A stretch of 64,000 nt of DNA. Source: Axinella damicornis. Taxonomy: Eukaryota; Porifera; Demospongiae; Axinellida; Axinellidae. The notes under the pieces were generated by a model. It ran no database searches. It was not told the DNA's origin and saw only the letters and a program-made list of their open reading frames with translations. The translations under genes and the position numbers were made by a program. The stretch lies in contig OZ007509.1 of NCBI GenBank assembly GCA_963931865.1, positions 9,185,625 through 9,249,624 on the forward strand. The letters are read 5' to 3'. Below are positions 42,901-56,582 of this stretch, piece after piece (within the stretch, counting starts at the first letter, position 1; each line of letters begins with the position of its first letter).

Positions 42901-45900
42901 GGGGATGCGCTATAAAAAGTCTGGTAGGCACTACAGCTGCATGGGAAGAGTAAGTAGAGAAGGACAATGTGAAATGTTGGCCTGAATGAAAACTCGAAAG
43001 CGAAACAAATTGAATATGCATAGGGAAAGGATAGCCAGATGTCTACTCACACTGTCTACAGGCAACGATGTTCCACTCCTACGTCTCCGGAGTAGAGAAT
43101 GCTCCACCGCCATCCTGTATACCAGGAGAAACTCCTCCACCGCCATCCTGTATACCAGTAGAGAATGCTCCACCGCCATCCTGTATACCAGCAGAGAATG
43201 CTCCACCGCCATCGTGTATACGTACCCAGTGCTGGAGCCAGGGTATGCGCTATAAGAAGTCTGGTAGGCACTACAGCTGCATGGGATGAGTTAGTATAGA
43301 ACGACAATGTTGACCTGTATTAAAAATGGAATGCGAAACGCATTGAATATTCAGAGGGAAAGGATAGCCACATGTCAACTCACACTGTCTCCAGGCTGCG
43401 ATGTTCCACTCCTACGTCTCCGGAGTAGAGAATGCTCCATCACCATCCTGTATACCAGTAGAGAATGCTCCACCGTCATCCTGTATACCAGAAGAGAATG
43501 CTCCACCGCCATCGTGTAAACGTACCCAGTGCTGGAGCCAGGGGATGCGCTATAAGAAGTCTGGTAGGCACTACAGCTGCATGGGAAGAGTAAGTAGAGA
43601 AGGAGAATGTGAAATGTTGGCCTGCATGAAAAATCGAATGCGAAACGCATTGAATATGCATAGGGAAAAGATAGCCAGACGTCAACTCACACCGTCTCCA
43701 GGCTACGATGTTCCACTCCTACGATTCCGGAGTAGAGAATGCTCCACCTCAATCCTGTATACCAGTAGACAATGCTCCACCGCCATCGTGTATACGTACC
43801 CAGTTCTGGAGCCGGGGGATGCACTATAAGAAGTCTGGTAGGCACTACAGCTAATAGGAAGAGTAAGTAGAGAAGGACAATGTGAAATGTTGTCCTGAAT
43901 TACAAATTCAATGCGAAACGCTTTGAATATGCATAGGGAAAGGATAGCCACATGTCAACTCACATGTGTCCAGGCTACGATGTTCCACTCCAACGTCTCC
44001 GGGGTAGAGAATGCTCCACCGCAATCCTGTATACCAGTAGAGAATGATCCACCGCCATCCTGTATACCAGAAGAGAATGCTCCACCGCCATCGTGTACAC
44101 GTACACAGTGCTGGAGCCGGAGGATGTGCTATAAGAAGTCTGGTAGGCACTACAGCTGCATGGTGAGAGTAACTAGAGAAGGACAATGTGAAATGTTGGC
44201 CAGAATTAAAAATCGAATACGAAACGCACTGAATATGCATAGGGAAAGGATAGCCACATCTCAACTCACACTGTTTCCCGGCTACGATGTTCCACTCCTA
44301 CGTCTCCAGAGTAGAGAATGCGCCACCACTGTCCTGTATACCAGTAGAGAATGCTCCACCGCCATCCTGTACACCAGAAGAGAATGCTCCACCGCCATCG
44401 TGTATACGTACCCAGTGCTGGAGCCGGGGGATGCGCTATAAGAAGTCTGGTAGGCACTACAGCTGAATGGGAAGAGTAAGTAGAGAAGGACAATGTGAAA
44501 TTTTGGACTGAATTAAAAATCGAATGCGAAACGCATTGAATATGCATAGGGAAAGGTTAGCCACATGTCAATTCACACTGTCTCCAGGCTACAATGTTCC
44601 ACTCCTACGCCTCCAAAGTAGAGAATACTCCACCGCCATCCTGCATACCAGGAGAGAATCCTCCACCGCCATCCTGTATACCAGTAGAGAATGCTCCACC
44701 GCCATCCTGTATACCAGCAGAGAATGCTCCACCGCCATCGTGTATACGTACCCAGTGCTGGAGCCGGGGTATGCGCTATAAGAAATCTGGTAGGCACTAC
44801 AGCTGCATGGGAAGAGTAAGTAGAGCAGGACAATTTCAAATGTTGGCCTGAATGAAAAGTCGAATGCGAAACACATTGAATATGCATAGGGTAAGGATAG
44901 CCAGATGTCAACTCAAACTGTCTCCAAGCTACGATGTTCCACTCCTACGTCTCCGGAGTAGAGAATGCTCCACCTCCATCCTGTATACCAGCAGACAATG
45001 CTCCGCCGCCATCGTGTATACGTACCAAGTTTTGGAGCAGGGGGATGTGCTATAAGAAGTCTGGTAGGCACTACAGCTCATGGGAAGAGTAAGTAGAGAA
45101 GGACAATGTTAAATGTTGGCCTGAATTACAAATTCAATGCGAAACGCTTTGAATATGCATAGGGAATGAATAGCCACCTGTCAACTCATATGTGTCCAGG
45201 CTACGATGTTCCACTCCTACGTCTCCGGGGTAGAGAATGCTCCACCGAATCCTGTATACCAGTAGAGAATGCTCCACCGCCATCCTGTATACCAGAGTAG
45301 AATGCTCCACCGCCATCGTGTATACGTACCCAGTGCTGGAGCCGGGGTATGCGCTATAAGAAATCTGGTAGGCACTACAGCTGCATGGGAAGAGTAAGTA
45401 GAGCAGGACAATTTCAAATGTTGGCCTGAATGAAAAGTCGAATGCGAAACACATTGAATATGCATAGGGTAAGGATAGCCAGATGTCAACTCAAACTGTC
45501 TCCAAGCTACGATGTTCCACTCCTACGTCTCCGGAGTAGAGAATGCTCCACCTCCATACTGTATACCAGCAGACAATGCTCCGCCGCCATCGTGTATACG
45601 TACCAAGTTTTGGAGCAGGGGGATGCGCTATAAAAAGTCTGGTAGGCACTACAGCTCATGGGAAGAGTAAGTAGAGAAGGACAATGTTAAATGTTGGCCT
45701 GAATTACAAATTCAATGCGAAACGCTTTGAATATGCATAGGGAAAGAATAGCCACCTGTCAACTCATATGTGTCCAGGCTACGATGTTCCACTCCTACGT
45801 CTCCGGGGTAGAGAATGCTCCACCGAATCCTGTATACCAGTAGAGAATGCTCCACCGCCATCCTGTATACCAGAATAGAATGCTCCACCGTCATCGTGTA

Positions 45901-46496
45901 CACGTACACAGTGCTGGAGCCGGAGGATGTGCTATAAGAAGTCTGGTAGGCACTACAGCTGCATGGTGATAGTAACTAGAGAGGGACAACGTGAAATGTT
46001 GGCCAGAATTAAAAATCGAATGCGAAACGCACTGAATATGCATAGGGAAAGGATAGCCACATGTCAACTCACACTGACTCCCGGCTACAATGTACCACTC
46101 CTACGTCTCCAGAGTAGAGAATGCGCCACCGCTATCCTGTATACCAGTAGAGAATGCTCCACCGCCATCCTGTATACCAGAAGAGAATGCTCCACCGCCA
46201 TCGTGTATACGTACCCAGTGCTGGAGCCGGGGGATGCGCTATAAGAAGTGTGGTAGGCACTTCAGCTGAATGGGTAGAGTAAGAAGAGAAGGACAATGTG
46301 AAACGTTGGCCTGAATTAAAAATTGAATGCGAAACGCATTCAATATGCATAGGGAAAGGTTAGCCACATGTCAACTCACACTGTCTCCAGGCTACGATGT
46401 TCCACTCCTACGCCTCCGGAGTAGAAAATACTCCACCGCCATCCTGTATACCAGGAAAGAATCCTCCACCGCCATCCTGTATACCTGTAGAGAATG
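37940..46496 (+). repeat. 4281 bp tandem duplication in the satellite (two copies)
   Basis: 37940-42215 recurs at 42221-46496. All landmarks compared recur at exactly +4281 (38104/42385, 38705/42986, 39630/43911, 40571/44852, 41149/45430), with translations on both strands identical. The break is inside a unit at the 'ccacctccatcc' sub-repeat. This is the youngest large duplication in the window. Confidence 0.93.
40571..41727 (+). repeat. 578 bp duplication, present in each 4281 bp copy
   Basis: 40571 and 41149 begin the same two-unit block; the same pair is found at 44852 and 45430. Differences are a few bases, such as AGCAGGGGGATGTG against AGCAGGGGGATGCG. Confidence 0.85.
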
Positions 46497-46659
46497 CTCC
46501 ACCGCCATCCTGTATACAAGCAGACAATGCTCCACCGCCATCGTGTATACGTACCCAGTGCTGGAGCCGGGGTATGCGCTATAAGAAGTCTGGTCGGCAC
46601 TACAGCTGCATGGGAAGAGTAAGTATAGAACGACAATGTTGGCCTGAATTAAAAATGGA

Positions 46660-49600
46660 ATGCGAAACGCATTGAATATGCATAGGGAAAGGATAGCCAC
46701 ATGTCAACTCACACTGTCTCCAGGCTACGATGTTCCACTCCTACGTCTCCGGAGTAGAGAATGCTCCACCACCATCCTGTATACTAGTAGAGAATGCTCC
46801 ACCGCCATCCTGTATACCAGAAGAGAATGCTCCACCGCCATCGTGTATACGTACCCAGTGCTGGAGCCAAGGGATGCGCTATAAGAAGTCTGGTAGGCAC
46901 TACAGCTGCAAGGGAAGAGTAAGTAGAGAAGGACAATGTGAAATGTTGGTCTGAATGTAAACTCGAATGCGAAACACATTGAATATGCATAGGGAAAGGA
47001 TAGCCAGATGTCAACTCACACTTTCTCTAGGCTACGATGTTCCACTCCTACGCCTCCGGAGTAGAGAATACTCCACCGCCATCCTGGATACCAGGAGAGA
47101 ATCCTCCACCGCCATCCTGTATACCAGTAGAGAATGCTCAACCGCCATCCTGTATACAAGCAGAGAATGCTCCACCGCCATAGTGTATACGTACCCAGTG
47201 CTGGAGCCGGTATAAGCGCTATAAGAAGTCTGGTCGGCACTACAGCTGCATGGGAAGAGTAAGTATAGAACGACAATGTTGGCCTGAATTAAAAATGGAA
47301 TGCGAAACGCATTGAATATGCATAGGGAAAGGATAGCCACATGTCAACTCACACTGTCTCCAGGCTACGATGTTCCACTCCTACATCTCCGGAGTAGAGA
47401 ATGCTCCACCACCATCCTGTATACCAGTAGAGAATGCTCCACCGCCATCCTGTATACCAGAAGAGAATGCTCCACCGCCATCGTGTATACGTACCCAGTG
47501 CTGGAGCCAAGGGATGCGCTATAAGAAGTCTGGTAGGCACTACAGCTGCAAGGGAAGAGTAAGTAGAGAAGGACAATGTAAAATGTTGGCCTGAATGTAA
47601 ACTCGAATGCGAAAAACATTGAATATGCATAGGGAAAGGATAGCCAGATGTCAACTCACACTGTCTCCAGGCTACGATGTTCCACTCCTACGTCTCCGGA
47701 GTAGAGAATGCTCCACCTCCATCCTGTATACCAGTAGACAACGCTGCACCGTCATCGTGTATACGTACCCAGTTCTGGAGCCGGGGGATGCACTATAAGA
47801 AGTCTGGTAGGCACTACAGCTCATGGGAAGAGTAAGTAGAGAAGGACAATGTGAAATGTTGGCCTGAATTACAAATTCAATGCGAAACGCTTTGAATATG
47901 CATAGGGAAAGGATAGCCACATGTCAACTCACATGTCTCCAGGCTACGATGTTCCACTCCTACGTCTCCGGGGTAGAGAATGCTCCACCGCAATCCTGTA
48001 TACCAGTAGAGAATGCTCCACCGCCATCCTGTATACCAGAAGAGAATGCTCCACCGCCATCGTGTATACGTACCCAGTGCTGGAGCCGGGGGATAGGCTA
48101 TAAGAAGTCTGGTAGGCACTACAGCTGAATGGGAAAAGTAAGTAGAGAAGGACAACGTGAAATGTTGGCATTAATTGAAAATCGAATACGAAACGCATTG
48201 AATATGCATAGGGAAAGGATAGCCACATGTTAACTCACATGTCTCCAGGCTACGATGTTCCACTCCTACGTCTCAGGAATAGAGAATGCTCCACCGCCAT
48301 CCTGTATACCAGGAGAGAATGCTCGACCGCCATCCTGTATACCAGTAGAGAATCCTTCACCGCCATCCTGTACACCACAAGAGAATGCTCCACCGCCATC
48401 GTGTATACGTACCCAGTGCTGGAGCCGGGGGATACTCTATAAGAAGTCTGGTAGGCACTACAGCTGAATGGGAAAAGTAAGTAGAGAAGGACAATGTGAA
48501 ATGTTGGCATTAATTAAAAATCGAATATGAAACGCATTGAATATGCATAGGGAAAGGAGAGCCACATGTCAACTCACATGTCTCCAGGCTACGATGTTCC
48601 ACTCCTACGTCTCAGGAATAAAGAATTTTCCACCGCCATCCTGTATACCAGGAGAGAATGCTCGACCGCCATCCCGTATACCAGTAGAGAATGCTCCACC
48701 GCCATCCTGTACACCACAAGAGAATGCTCCACCGCCATCGTGTATACGTACCCAGTGCTGGAGCCGGGGGATGCGCTAATAAAAGTCTGGTAGGCACTAC
48801 AGTTGCATGGGAAGAGTAAATCGAGAAGGACAATGCGATATGTTGGCCTGAATTAAAAATCGAATACGAAACGAATTGAATATGCATAGGGAAAGGATAG
48901 CCACATGTCAACTCACACTGTCTCCAGTCAACGATGTTCTACTCCTACGTCTCCGGAGTAGAGAATGCTCCACCGCCATCCTGTATACCAGTAGAGAATG
49001 CTCCACCGCCATCCTGTATACCAGAAGATAATGCTCCACCGCCATCGTGAATACGTACCCAGTGCTGGAGCCGGGGGATACGCTATAAGAAGTCTGTAAG
49101 GCACTACAGCTGAATGGGAGGAGTAAGTAGAGAAGGACAATGTGAAATGTTGCCATTAATTAAAAATCGAATACGAAACGCATTGAATATGCATAGGGAA
49201 AGGAAAGCCACATGTCAACTCACATGTCTCCAGGCTACGATGTTCCACTCCTACGTCTCAGGAATAGAGAATGCTCCACCGCCATCCTGTATACCAGGAG
49301 AGAATGCTCGACCGCCATCCTGTATACCAGTAGAGAATGCGGCACCGCCATCCTGTACACCAGAAGAGAATTCTCCACCGCCATCGTGCATACGTACCCA
49401 GTGCTGGAGCCGGGGGATGCACTATAAAAAGTCTGGTAGGAACTACAGTTGCATGGGAAGAGTAAGTCGAGAAGGACAATGCGATATGTTGGCCTGAATT
49501 AAAAATCGAATACGAAACGTATTGAATATGCATAGGGAAAGGATAGCCACATGTCAACTCACACTGTCCCAAGGCAACGATGTTTCACTCCTACGTCTCC

Positions 49601-50960
49601 GGAGTAGAGATTGCTCCACCACCATCCTGTATACCAGTAGAGAATGCTCCACTGCCATCCTGTATACCAGAAGAGAATGCTCCACCGCCATCGCGTATAT
49701 GTACCCAGTGCTGGAGCCGGGGGATGCGCTATAAGAAGTCTGGTAGGCACTAAAGCTGCATGGGAAGAGTAAGTAGAGAAGGACAATGTGAAACGTTGGA
49801 CTGAATTAAAAATTGAATGCGAAACGCATTCAATATGCATAGGGAAAGGTTAGCCACATGTCAACTCACACTGTCTCCAGGCTACGATGTTCCACTCCTA
49901 CGCCTCCGGAGTAGAAAATACTCCACCGCCATCCTGTATACCAGGAGAGAATCCTCCACCGCCATCCTGTATACCAGTAGAGAATGCTCCACCGCCATCC
50001 TGTATACAAGCAGACAATGCTCCACCGCCTTCGTGTATACGTACCCAGTGCTGGAGCCGGGGTATGCGCTATAAGAAGTCTGGTCGGCACTACAGCTGCA
50101 TGGGAAGAGTAAGTATAGAACGACAATGTTGGCCTGAATTAAAAATGGAATGCGAAACGCATTGAATATGCATAGGGAAAGGATAGCCACATGTCAACTC
50201 ACACTGTCTCCAGGCTACGATGTTCCACTCCTACGTCTCCGGAGTAGAGAATGCTCCACCACCATCCTGTATACCAGTAGAGAATGCTCCACCGCCATCC
50301 TGTACACCAGAACAGAATGCTCCACCGCCATCGTGTATACGTACCCAGTGCTGGAGCCAAGGGATGCGCTATAAGAAGTCTGGTAGGCACTACAGCTGCA
50401 AGGGAAGAGTAAGTAGAGAAGGACAATGTGAAATGTTGGCCTGAATGTAAACTCGAATGCGAAACACATTGAATATGCATAGGGAAAGGATAGCCAGATG
50501 TCAACTCACACTTTCTCTAGGCTACGATGTTCCACTCCTACGTCTCCGAAGTAGAGAATGCTCCACCTCCATCCTGTATACCAGTAGACAACGCTGCACC
50601 GTCATCGTGTATATGTACCCAGTTCTGGAGCCGGGGGATGCACTATAAGAAGTCTGGTAGGCACTACAGCTCATGGGAAGAGTAAGTAGAGAAGGACAAT
50701 GTGAAATGTTGGCCTGAATTACAAATTCAATGCGAAACGCTTTGAATATGCATAGGGAAAGGATAGCCACATGTCAACTCACATGTCTCCAGGCTACGAT
50801 GTTCCACTCCTACGTCTCCGGGGTAGAGAATGCTCCACCGCAATCCTGTATACCAGTAGAGAATGCTCCACCGCCATCCTGTATACCAGAAGAGAATGCT
50901 CCACCGCCTTCGTGTATACGTACCCAGTGCTGGAGCCGGGGGATAGGCTATAAGAACTCT
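46660..50960 (+). repeat. Overlapping 640, 2850 and 3490 bp higher-order repeats
   Basis: Unit types at 46660, 47300 and 50150 match, as do 47607/50457 and 47880/50730 (+2850) and 46397/49887 (+3490). The offsets add (640 + 2850 = 3490), showing successive duplications of the same blocks. Confidence 0.85.
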
Positions 50961-53900
50961 GGTAGGCACTACAGCTGAATGGGAAAAGTAAGTAGAGAAG
51001 GACAATGTAAAATGTTGGCATTAATTAAAAATAGAATGCAAAACGCATTGAATATGCATAGGGAAAGGATAGCCACATGTCAACTCACACTGTCTCCAGG
51101 CAACGATGTTCCACTCCTACGTCTCTGGAGTAGAGAATGCCCAACCGCCATCCTGTATACCAGTAGAGAATGCTCTACCGCCATGCTGTATAGCAGAAGA
51201 AAATGCTCCACCGCCATCGTGTATACGTACCCAGTGCTGGAGCCGGGGGATGCGCTATAAGAAGTCTGGTAGGCACTACAGCTGCATGGGAAGAGTAAGT
51301 AGAGAAGGACAATGTGAAATGTTGGCCGGAATTAAAAATCAAATGCGAAACGCATTGCGTATGCATAGGGAAAGGATAGCCACATATCGACTCACACTGT
51401 CCTCAGGCTACGATGTTCCACTCCTACGTCTCGGTAGTCAAGAATGCTCCACTGCCATCCTGTATACCAGAAGAGAATGCTCCACCGCCATCATGTATAG
51501 GTACCCAGTGCTGGAGCCGGGGGATGCGCCATAAAAAGTCTGGTAGGAACTACAGCTGCATGGGAAGACTATGTAGAAAAGGGCAATGTGAAATGTTGGC
51601 CTGAATTAAAAATGGAACGCGAAACGCATTGAATATGCATAGGGAAAGGATAGCCACATGTCAACTCACACTGTCTCCAGGCTACGATGTTCCACTCCTA
51701 CGTCTCCGGAGTAGAGAATGCTCCACCGCAATCCTGTATACCAGTGGAGAATGCTCCACCGCCATCCTGTATACCAGAAGAGAATGTTCCACCGCCATCG
51801 TGTATACGTACCCAGTGCTGGAGCCGGGGGATGCGCCATAAGAAGTCTGGTAGGCACTACAGCTACATGGGAAGACTATGCAGAGAAGGGCAATGTGAAA
51901 TGTTGGCCTGAATTAAAAATGGAATGCGAAACGCATTGAATATGCTTAGGGAAAGGATAGCCACATGTCAACTCACACTTTCTCCAGGCTACGATGTTCC
52001 ACTCCTACATCTCCGGAGTAGAGAATGCTCCACCGCCATCCTGTATACCAGTAGAGAATGCTCCACCGCCATCCTGGATAAAAGAAGAGAATGCTCCACC
52101 GCCATCGTGAATACGTTACCAGTGCTGGAGCCAAGGGATGCCCCATAAGAAGTCTGGCAGGCACTACAGCTGCATGGGAAGAGTAAGTAGAGAAGGACAA
52201 TGTGAAATGTTGGCCAGAATTAAAAATCGAATTGGAAATGCATTGAATATGCATATCGAAAGGATAGCCACATGTCAACTCAAACCGTCTCCAGGCTACA
52301 ATGTTCCACTCCTACGTCTCCGGAGTAGAGAATGCTCCACCACCATCCTGTATACCAGTAGAGAATGCTCTACCGCCAAACGGTATACCAGAAGAGAATG
52401 CTTCACGGCCATCGTGTAAACGTACCCTGTGCTGGAGCCAGGGGATGCGCTATAAGAAGTCTGGTAGGCACTACAGCTGCATGGGAAGAGTAAGTAGAGA
52501 AGGACAATGTGAAATGTTGGCCTGAATGAAAACTCGAAAGCGAAACACATTGAATATGCATAGGGAAAGGATAGCCAGATGTCAACTCACACTGTCTCCA
52601 GGCAACGATGTTCCACTCCTACGTCTCCGAAGTAGAGAATGCTCCACCGCCATCCTGTATACCAGGAGAGAATCCTCCACCGCCATCCTGTATACCAGTA
52701 GAGAATGCTCCACCGCCATCCTGTATACGTACCCAGTGCTGGAGCCAGGGGATGCGCTATAAGAAGTCTGGTAGGCACTACAGCTGCATGGGAAGAGTAA
52801 GTAGAGAAGGACAATGTCAAATGTTGGCCTAAATGAAAACTCGAATGCAAAACACATTGAATATGCATAGGGAAAGGATAGCCAGATGTCAACTCACACT
52901 GTCTCCAAGCTACGATGTTCCACTCCTACGTCTCCGGACTAGAGAATGCTCCACCTCCATCCTGTATACCAGTAGACAATGCTCCACCGCCATCGTGTAC
53001 ACGTACCCAGTTTTGTAGCCGGGGGATGCGCTATAAAAAGTCTGGTAGGAACTACAGCTCATGGGAAGAGTAAGTAGAAAAGGACAATGTGAAATGTTGT
53101 CCTGAATTACAAATTCAATGCAAAACGCTTTGAATATGCATAGGGAAAGGATAGCCACATGTCAACTCACATGTGTCCAGGCTACGATGTTCCACTCCTA
53201 CGTCTCCGGGGTAGAGAATGCTCCACCGCAATCCTGTATACCAGTAGAGAATGCTCCACCGCCATCCTGTATACCAGATGAGAATGCTCCACCGCCATCG
53301 TGTACACGTACACAGTGCTGGAGTCGGAGGATGTGCTATAAGAAGTCTGGTAGGCACTACAGCTGCATGGTGAGAGTAACTAGAGAAGGACAATGTGAAA
53401 TGTTGGCCAGAATTAAAAATCGAATACAAAACGCACTGAATATGCATAGGGAAAGGATAGCCACATGTCAACTCACACTGTCTCCAGGCTACGATGTTCC
53501 ACTCCTACGCCTCCGGAGTAGAAAATGCTCAACCGCCATCCTGTATACCAGCAGAGAATGCTCAACCGCCATCGTGTATACGTACCCAGTGCTGGAGACG
53601 GGGTATGCGCTATAAGAAGTCTGGTCGGCACTACAGCTGCACGGGAAGAGTAAGTATAGAACGACAATGTTGGCCTGAATTAAAAATGAAATGCGAAATG
53701 CATTGAAGATGCATAGGGAAAGGACAGCCACATGTCAACTCACACTGTCTCCAGGCTACGATGTTCCACTCCTACGTCTCCGGAGTAGAGAATGCTCAAC
53801 CACCATCCTGTATACCAGTAGAGAATGCTCCACCGCCATCCTGTATACCAGAAGAGAATGCTCCACCGCCATTGTGTATACGTACCCAGTGCTGAAGCCA

Positions 53901-56582
53901 GGGGATGCGCTATAAGAAGTCTGGTAGGCACTACAGCTGCATGGGAAGAGTAAGTAGAAAAGGACAATGTCAAATGTAGGCCTGAATGAAAACTCGAATG
54001 CAAAACACATTGAATATGCATATGGAAAGGATAGCCAGATGTCAACTCACACTGTCTCCAAGCTACGATGTTCCACTCCTACGTCTCCGGAGTAGAGAAT
54101 GCTCCACCTCCATCCTGTATACCAGTAGACAATGCTCCACCGCCATCGTGTATACGTACCCAGTTTCGTAGCCGGGGGATGCGCTATAAGAAGTCTGGTA
54201 GGCACTACAGCTCATGGGAAGAGTAAGTAGAGAAGGACAATGTGAAATGTTGGCCTGAATTACAAATTCAATGCGAAACGCTTTGAATATGCATAGGGAA
54301 AGGATAGCCACATGTCAACTCACATGTGTCCAGGCTACGATGTTCCACTCCAACGTCTCCGGGGTAGAGAATGCTCCACCGCAATCCTGTATACCAGTAG
54401 AGAATGCTCCACCGCCATCCTGTATACCAGAAGAGAATGCTCCACCGCCATCGTGTACAGATACACGATGCTGGAGCCGGAGGATGTGCTATAAGAAGTC
54501 TGGTAGGCACTACAGCTGCATGGTGAGAGTAACTAGAGAAGGACAATGTGAAATGTTGGCCAGAAATAAAAATCGAATACGAAACGCACTGAATATGCAT
54601 AGGGTAAGGATAGCCACATCTCAACTCACACTGTTTCCCGGCTACGATGTTCCACTCATACGTCTCCAGAGTAGAGAATGCGCCATCACTATCCTGTATA
54701 CCAGTAGAGAATGCTCCACCGCCATCCTGTATACCAGCAGAGAATGCTCCACCGCCATCGTGTATACGTACCCAGTGCTGGAGCCGGGGTATGCGCTATA
54801 AGAAGTCTGGTCGGCACTACAGCTGCATGGGAAGAGTAAGTATAGAACGACAATGTTGGCCTGAATTAAAAATGGAATGCGAAACGCATTGAATATGCAT
54901 AGGGAAAGGATAGCCACATGTCAACTCACACTGTCTCCAGGCTACGATGTTCCACTCCTACGTCTCCGGAGTAAAGAATGCTCCACCACCATCCTGTATA
55001 CCAGTAGAGAATGCTCCACCGCCATCCTGTATACCAGAAGAGAATGCTCCACCGCCATCGTGTACACGTACACAGTGCTGGAGCCGGAGGATGTGCTATA
55101 AGAAGTCTGGTAGGTACTATAGCTGCATGGTGAGAGTAACTAGAGAAGGACAATGTGAAATTTTGGCCAGAATTAAAAATGGAATGCGAAACACACTGAA
55201 TATGCATAGGGAAAGGATAGCCACATGTCAACTCACACTGTCTCCAGGCTACGATGTTCCACTCCTACGTCTCCAGAGTAGAGAATGCGCCACCGCCATC
55301 CTGTATACCAGTAGAGAATGCTCCAACGCCATCCTGCATACCAGAAGAGAATGCTCCACCGCCATCGTGTATACGTACTCAGTGCTGGAGCCGGGGGATG
55401 CGCTATAAGAAGTCTGGTAGGCACTACAGCTGAATGGGAAGAGTAAGTAGAGAAGGACAATGTGAAATGTTGGCATTAATTGAAAATCGAATACGAAACG
55501 CATTGAATATGCATAGGGAAAGGATAGCCACATGTCAACTCACATGTCTCCAGGCTACGATGTTGCACTCCTACGTCTCAGGAATAGAGAATGCTCCACC
55601 GCTATCCTGTATACCAGGAGAGAATGCTCGACCGCCATCCTGTATACCAGTAGAGAATGCTCCACCGCCATCCTGTACACCAGAAGAGAATGCTCCACCG
55701 CCATCGTGTATGCGTACCCAGTGCGGGAGCCGGGGGATGCGCTATATAAAGTCTGGTAGGCACTACAGTTGCATGGGAAGAGTAAATCGAGATGGACAAT
55801 TTTATATGTTAGCCTGAATTAAAAATCGAATACCAAAACCATTGAATATGCATAGGAAAAGGATAGCCACATGTCAACTCACACTTTCTCCAGGCAACGA
55901 TGTTCCACTCCTACGTCTCCGGAGTAGAGAATGCTCCACCGCAATCCTGTATACCAGTGTAGAATGCTCCACCGCCATCCTGTATACCAGAAGAGAATGT
56001 TCCACCGCCATCGTGTATACGTACCCAGTGCTTGAGCCGGGGGATGCGCCATAAGAAGTCTGGCAGGCACTACAGCTGCATGGGAAGAGTAAGTAGAGAA
56101 GGACAATGTGAAATGTTGGCCGGAATTAAAAATGAAATGCGAAACGCATTGAATATGCATAAGGAAAGGATAGCTACATGTCAACTCACACTGTCTCCAG
56201 GCTACGATGTTCCACTCCTACGTCTCCGGAGTACAGAATGCTCCACCGCAATCCTGTATACCAGTAGAGAATGCTCCACCACCATCGTGTATACATACAC
56301 AGTGCTGGAGCCGGGGGATGCACAATCAGAAGTCGGGTAGGCATTACATCTGCATGGGAAGGGTAAGTAGAGAAGGACGATGTGAAATGTTGGCCTGAAA
56401 TTAAAAAATCGGATGCAAAATGCATTGAATATGCAAAGGGAAAGGGTAGTCACATGTCAACTCACACGTCTCCAGGCTACAATCTTCAACTCCTACGTCT
56501 CCGGAGATGAGAATGCTCCACCGCCATCTTGTATACCAGTAGATAAAGCTCCACCGCCATCCTGTATACCAGAAGAGAATGC

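Larger units (their letters stand above)
28917..56582 (+). repeat. Exon-shaped satellite, block B (about 88 units)
   Basis: The array resumes in mid-unit and runs 27.7 kb. Units carry two to four 33 bp sub-repeats. The variable codon after CCA in each sub-repeat depends on position: GGA in the first, GTA in the next, GAA or GCA in the last. Two main unit types are seen: one with spacer GTAAGTAGAGAAGGACAATG and one with GTAAGTATAGAACGACAATG, the latter usually with the longer four-sub-repeat segment. Many units have damage in the exon-like frame, for example AGCTGA or AGCTCATGG in place of AGCTGCATGG. It ends in mid-sub-repeat at the start of the next array. Confidence 0.96.

Noticed and set aside
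17910..56580. Minus-strand frames of 90-118 codons recurring in the satellite
   Set aside because: Shadows of the stop-poor 33 bp sub-repeat; there is no splice structure in this orientation matching unit borders.
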